From assembly GCA_937899365.1 (NCBI GenBank), contig CALBPH010000082.1, forward strand, positions 1-8,400: DNA of 8,400 nucleotides, in the 5' to 3' direction. The notes below the pieces were generated by a model, which was not told the origin of the DNA, made no database searches, and worked only from the letters and a program-made list of their open reading frames with translations. Both the position numbers and the translations under genes were made by a program. Of this stretch, positions 5,229-8,400 are shown piece by piece. Position 1 is the stretch's first letter. Each line of letters begins with the position of its first letter. The stretch is from an uncultured Leptolyngbya sp. (GTDB lineage Bacteria; Cyanobacteriota; Cyanobacteriia; Phormidesmidales; Phormidesmidaceae).

Positions 5229-7220
5229 ATGGCTAAGCGTCCTCTTTCATTTCGCCGATTATTAATACTGCGTATTCTGCTGCTGAGTACGCCAGTGTTG
5301 CTGCTTGGTCAGGCGATTACGTTGCGTAAGGCACGCTCTAGCTTGCTCGAAACGGCGCGGCAAAACCTAACCAGCAGTGCCATCAACAAGGCAACCGGTT
5401 TAGAAGACAGCGTGCGGGCCGTAGAGTCTGAACTACTGCTGCTGGCCGATAGTCAGGCTCTCAAGTCGGGTGATGCGGATGATGTGGCGGTGACCCTGAG
5501 CCGCTACACCAACGTTGCATCCCACACGGTGGGCTGCCTAGAGCTGACCGAGGCTGAAACCGGGGCGGTGATCTCGACGACGTGCAATGCGCCCCTATTA
5601 CCGACGCCACTACAGCTTCCCTGGCAGCAGGAGCCCACGGGCAACTCAGACTTTTATTTGGTGGACTTGGATAGCCCCCGACAGGCCAATGCAGACGCCA
5701 TATCAGCGGATAACGGACAGGGCATGCACCCTTCCCTGCTTGATCTAATTGTGGCCACACCTATTTACACCCCTGAAGGGCAACTGCGCTACACCCTGTC
5801 TGCCCAGCTTGGGTTTACCCAGCTCGAAGATACCAATCCCCGTTCTTTGGTGGGTAAGACGGTCATTATTGACCCCAACGGGATTGTGGTCACCCACCCA
5901 AACCCTAAACTGGTCGGTCTGTCGGTGGACGATCTCCATGGAACCGACCGATTTGTCAGCATTATCAGCAGTATTCGGGTAGGCAACGCCGATACCCTAC
6001 ACCTGTTTAGTTTGCTCGAGAACGGGGATGAATGGCTGGCGGGCTACAGCGGCGCGCAGCTGCCGGTTTCTAGCGAACTCACGGAAACTTGGAACGTCCT
6101 AGCGGTAACGCCGCTTAATCAGGCGCTCCACGCATTGGGTGAAATTCGAATGATTTTATTTCTCCTGACGCTGGGGTTACTGGGGGCTAATGCACTGTTG
6201 GCACTCTATGTGGCCCGGAGCCTTTCGCTACCGGTGGAGCGATTGATTCGCTATACCCAGCAGGTCCAAGATCTGTCCTCTGAGGTCAAGGCAGCTCCGC
6301 CAAATCGCAGTATTTGGGAGTTGGACTATTTGGGTAAAGTGCTAGAGCGGATGCTGCGACGTTTGGAGGGGGGAGCGCAGGAGCTGCGGCAGGCTTGGGA
6401 AAATGCCCAAATGGCCAACCAGCTCAAGAACGAATTTTTGGCCAATACCTCCCATGAGCTGCGCACACCGCTCAATGCCATTATTGGCTGTATCCGTCTG
6501 GTGCGCGATGACTGCTGTGATGACCGCGAGGAGGAACTGGAATTTCTAGAGCGGGCCGACAACGCAGCGATTCATTTGCTCAAGATCATCAACGATATTC
6601 TGGACATCGCCAAAATAGAATCGGGCACCGTCAGTCTCGATTTAGACACCCTGGATTTGGGGGTTATTGTTCAGGACGTTCTGGACATGCAGGCATTACA
6701 GATTCAGCAAAAGGGACTGACGCTTCACCGTCCGCCTAAGTCAGAGCCCATCTGGGTAAAGGGAGATGGCGATAAATTGAAGCAGGTGTTGCTCAATATT
6801 GTTTATAACGCGATTAAGTTTACCCACAGTGGCAGCATTACGGCCAAGATAGACGTGGTCTCTGAGGTGGGGGCAGACGACGATGACTCCCACACGGTGG
6901 CCGCCCCTCGAGTAAGCGTGACCATTGAGGATACGGGCATTGGAATTGAACCGAAGGATCAGCAAAAACTCTTCCATCCTTTTGTCATGGTGGATGGGAC
7001 CCACACCCGCAGCTATGAAGGAACGGGGCTGGGGCTGGCGATTTCGAAAAACTTTATGAAACTGATGGGGGGCAGCATTAGCCTCTACAGTGCTGGGGTG
7101 AATCAGGGGACGGCGGTGACCCTAAGCTTACCGCTGCTGGCTAACCATGGTGAGATGGAGCTCAACACCACAGCTGGGCCAACCGAGCAGGTATTGGTGG
7201 GGCAGCAGGCTGAGGGATAA
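5229..7220 (+). CDS. Transmembrane sensor histidine kinase (Cache-like sensor, HAMP-like linker, HisKA, HATPase_c)
   Basis: The 663-residue protein is a membrane histidine kinase. A membrane segment at about 10-30 and a second at about 307-329 enclose a 270-residue extracytoplasmic domain of probable double-Cache type (note D-P-N-G-I-V-V-T-H-P near 215-224), which would bind a small ligand. A HAMP-like linker and coiled coil (330-400) lead to the HisKA domain with S-H-E-L-R-T-P, phospho-acceptor His409. The ATPase domain shows the N box (L-N-I-V-Y-N-A-I-K-F-T, Asn523 and Asn527), G1 box D-T-G-I-G-I (568-573), F box at Phe582, and G2 box G-T-G-L-G-L (598-603). All key catalytic residues are present. 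There is no receiver or Hpt domain, and no response-regulator gene in the window, so it is an orphan kinase here. The ATG at 5229 begins a basic stretch right before the first helix. It is convergent with the Gfo/Idh gene, 38 bp away. Confidence 0.93.
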   Translation: MAKRPLSFRRLLILRILLLSTPVLLLGQAITLRKARSSLLETARQNLTSSAINKATGLEDSVRAVESELLLLADSQALKSGDADDVAVTLSRYTNVASHTVGCLELTEAETGAVISTTCNAPLLPTPLQLPWQQEPTGNSDFYLVDLDSPRQANADAISADNGQGMHPSLLDLIVATPIYTPEGQLRYTLSAQLGFTQLEDTNPRSLVGKTVIIDPNGIVVTHPNPKLVGLSVDDLHGTDRFVSIISSIRVGNADTLHLFSLLENGDEWLAGYSGAQLPVSSELTETWNVLAVTPLNQALHALGEIRMILFLLTLGLLGANALLALYVARSLSLPVERLIRYTQQVQDLSSEVKAAPPNRSIWELDYLGKVLERMLRRLEGGAQELRQAWENAQMANQLKNEFLANTSHELRTPLNAIIGCIRLVRDDCCDDREEELEFLERADNAAIHLLKIINDILDIAKIESGTVSLDLDTLDLGVIVQDVLDMQALQIQQKGLTLHRPPKSEPIWVKGDGDKLKQVLLNIVYNAIKFTHSGSITAKIDVVSEVGADDDDSHTVAAPRVSVTIEDTGIGIEPKDQQKLFHPFVMVDGTHTRSYEGTGLGLAISKNFMKLMGGSISLYSAGVNQGTAVTLSLPLLANHGEMELNTTAGPTEQVLVGQQAEG

Positions 7221-7258
7221 AGGGCCAGCCAAGACACTGATTTCTGAATCTCTGATTT

Positions 7259-8263
7259 CTATCCCAGCGATATCCAAATGCCCTGTTGGGCCAGGGATTG
7301 GGAGAGGGCCTCTAGAATTTTGACCAGGGATGTACCGACGGCGCCTGACGATAGGGGTGAGGGCTGATTGGTCAGGACACTGTGGACAAAGTGGTCGCAC
7401 ATGGTGGCGAGGGGTTCTTGATCGGGCACCTCTAGGGTCACTTTGCTGAGGGCCTGGGGCTGAAACGTCTTGGGTTCCAGCTGACCCATTTGCAAAAAGA
7501 GGGGCGCGTGGGACTGCATTTCATCAAAGACCAGGCTGCCGCGATCGCAAACTACAGATAGCTGCCGCTGCTTGTGGGGATTGGCCCAGCACAGATGAAT
7601 TGTGGCTTCAAATCCGCTGGGGTAGTGGAGACGGCACCAAACTACGTCGGCCAGGGGCTGCCCGGGACGCTGGAGCCAGTTCAGCCCCTGGGCTTGGACC
7701 CGCACGGGGACAGCAGCCAGCCAGTGGTTAAAAATGGCAATGTCGTGGATGGCGAGATCCCAGAGGGCATCTACGTCGTGGCGCACGGGGCCAAGATTGG
7801 TGCGGGCGGCGTAGCCATAGCGGGGGGTGCCCAGACGCCCCAGGTTGGCTTTGGCCTGGGTGACGGCGGGATGAAAGAGGTAGGTGTGGTCAATAAACAG
7901 CTGCCGATTTTGCTGCTGCGCCAGACGGCAGAGGGCGGCGGATGTATCAGCGGTCAGGGTGAGGGGTTTTTCGCACAGCACATGGAGCTGACGCTGAAGG
8001 GCAGCGGTGACAATGGCCTGGTGAGTAGTGGCGGGAGTTGCGATCGCAACCGCCCCCAGCCCTTCAATCGCCAAGGCATCTTGCCAATGCTCCAGCAGCA
8101 GCACCGAGTCATCGAGGCCAAACGTTTTGGCGGTGGCGGTCAGCTGCTCAGCAAACGGATCAACCACCGCCCGCACCTGGATTTGGGGATGGGCCAAAAA
8201 GTTTCGCAGCAGGTGAGTGCCCCAACGGCCCACACCCATGAGTGCCAGTTGAATTTGACCCAT
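7259..8263 (-). CDS. Gfo/Idh/MocA family NAD(P)-dependent oxidoreductase
   Basis: The 334-residue protein is a typical Gfo/Idh/MocA enzyme: an N-terminal Rossmann domain for NAD(P) and a C-terminal alpha/beta substrate domain. Members oxidise or reduce sugars, inositols and related compounds. Visible motifs are G-V-G-R-W-G (10-15) for the dinucleotide, C-E-K-P (97-100) with the family-defining Glu-Lys-Pro, the strand F-I-D-H-T-Y-L-F-H-P (123-132), and W-D-L-A-I-H-D (168-174), whose His173 fits the usual catalytic residue. The length is normal. W-D-L-x-x-H-D resembles members acting on nucleotide-sugar uronates, but the substrate is not proven. The start at 8263 is supported by AGGA 9 nt upstream. 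It probably follows the RNase III-like gene in one transcript, with a 50-bp gap. G+C is high (some lines above 60%). Confidence 0.92.
   Translation of the reverse strand: MGQIQLALMGVGRWGTHLLRNFLAHPQIQVRAVVDPFAEQLTATAKTFGLDDSVLLLEHWQDALAIEGLGAVAIATPATTHQAIVTAALQRQLHVLCEKPLTLTADTSAALCRLAQQQNRQLFIDHTYLFHPAVTQAKANLGRLGTPRYGYAARTNLGPVRHDVDALWDLAIHDIAIFNHWLAAVPVRVQAQGLNWLQRPGQPLADVVWCRLHYPSGFEATIHLCWANPHKQRQLSVVCDRGSLVFDEMQSHAPLFLQMGQLEPKTFQPQALSKVTLEVPDQEPLATMCDHFVHSVLTNQPSPLSSGAVGTSLVKILEALSQSLAQQGIWISLG
7541..7548. repeat. HIP1 octamer GCGATCGC
   Basis: Second perfect HIP1 copy, within the Gfo/Idh gene. Confidence 0.85.
8040..8047. repeat. HIP1 octamer GCGATCGC
   Basis: Third perfect HIP1 copy, also within the Gfo/Idh gene. 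Three copies in 8.4 kb is far above chance for an 8-mer and is typical of cyanobacteria. Confidence 0.85.
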
Positions 8264-8272
8264 GTTAGTTTT

Positions 8273-8276
8273 TCCT
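8273..8276 (-). promoter_or_regulatory. Ribosome binding site of the Gfo/Idh gene
   Basis: On the minus strand AGGA lies 9 nt before the ATG at 8261-8263, supporting that start, which is also where the first Rossmann strand begins. Confidence 0.45.
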
Positions 8277-8295
8277 AGTTGCCATGTAATGCCAC

Positions 8296-8311
8296 GGGCT
8301 ACGGCAAGCCC
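8296..8311 (-). other. Short hairpin between the RNase III-like and Gfo/Idh genes
   Basis: GGGCT and AGCCC (8307-8311 and 8296-8300) pair around a 6-nt loop, three bases past the TAG stop at 8314-8316. No T run follows, so it is more likely a processing or stability element, or chance, than a terminator. Confidence 0.25.
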
Positions 8312-8313
8312 AA

Positions 8314-8400
8314 CTAGCCTGGCGCGGACTGCTCTGGCGCTAGCTTCTGATAGTCTTGGTGAGCTGCTCGCTGTTCGGCCTGTTTGATCGAGTTACCCTT
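8314..8400 (-). CDS. Partial gene, C-terminal end, probably the dsRNA-binding domain of ribonuclease III
   Basis: Reading from the right edge, 28 codons are open to a TAG at 8314-8316; the rest of the gene lies outside the window. The visible tail, K-G-N-S-I-K-Q-A-E-Q-R-A-A-H-Q, matches the end of a double-stranded-RNA-binding domain, whose last helix typically reads G-x-S-K-K-x-A-E-Q-x-A-A. In bacteria that domain is most often the C-terminus of ribonuclease III, which cuts structured RNA. One of the two usual lysines is Ile here. The identification uses about 20 residues only, so another protein with a similar helix is possible. It lies 50 bp upstream of the Gfo/Idh gene on the same strand and probably shares its transcript. 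Confidence 0.5.
   Translation of the reverse strand, partial: KGNSIKQAEQRAAHQDYQKLAPEQSAPG

Noticed and set aside
7237..7260. Direct repeat CTGATTTCT twice (7237-7245 and 7252-7260) between convergent genes
   Set aside because: It is a short simple-sequence duplication next to the Gfo/Idh stop codon, with no hairpin or target-site pattern around it.
7574..8278. A 234-codon plus-strand reading frame
   Set aside because: It lies antisense over the clear Gfo/Idh gene. Its glycine/glutamine-rich, motif-free product is a by-product of the high G+C content of that gene.
1..8400. tRNA, rRNA, CRISPR array, transposase or integrase
   Set aside because: None was seen: no regularly spaced repeats, no cloverleaf-like or rRNA-like segments, and no recombinase motifs in any supported gene.

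Overview
The window looks like ordinary chromosomal DNA from a cyanobacterium, probably a filamentous or Leptolyngbya/Synechococcales-type lineage; the exact genus cannot be read from it. The reasons are three copies of the HIP1 octamer GCGATCGC, mostly weak or absent Shine-Dalgarno sequences, and several protein families in forms that I associate with cyanobacteria: a YciI-like protein, a short DUF4346 protein, a FemAB-like (DUF482-type) protein, and a Cache/HisKA sensor kinase. These family calls come from motif recognition, not from a search.

Layout, left to right. A small YciI-like gene (27-296, +) faces a solitary PD-(D/E)XK nuclease-like gene (449-1075, -). The nuclease gene is divergent from a membrane-anchored family 2 glycosyltransferase (1237-2226, +). 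The glycosyltransferase collides tail to tail with a DUF4346 gene (2223-2630, -), and their stop codons interleave. Two more minus-strand genes follow: a FemAB-like acyl/aminoacyl transferase (2790-3998) and a RibD C-terminal-domain reductase (4112-4822). A 406-bp gap (4823-5228) holds a protein-like but apparently broken minus-strand reading frame and a short direct-repeat pair. Next come a large transmembrane sensor histidine kinase (5229-7220, +) and, convergent with it, a Gfo/Idh/MocA oxidoreductase (7259-8263, -). At the right edge is the C-terminal tail of another minus-strand gene (8314-8400), probably the double-stranded-RNA-binding domain of ribonuclease III.

Functional picture. The genes do not form one obvious pathway. 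Cell-envelope themes recur (lipid-linked glycosyl transfer, FemAB-like transferase, possibly sugar modification by the Gfo/Idh enzyme), alongside a pteridine/flavin-type reductase and environmental sensing by an orphan histidine kinase. No tRNA, rRNA, CRISPR array or transposase is visible, and I found no clear novel multi-gene system. The most interesting unexplained items are a near-perfect 16-bp inverted repeat across the stop codon of the RibD-like gene, the degraded coding remnant at 4906-5147, and the direct repeats upstream of the kinase.
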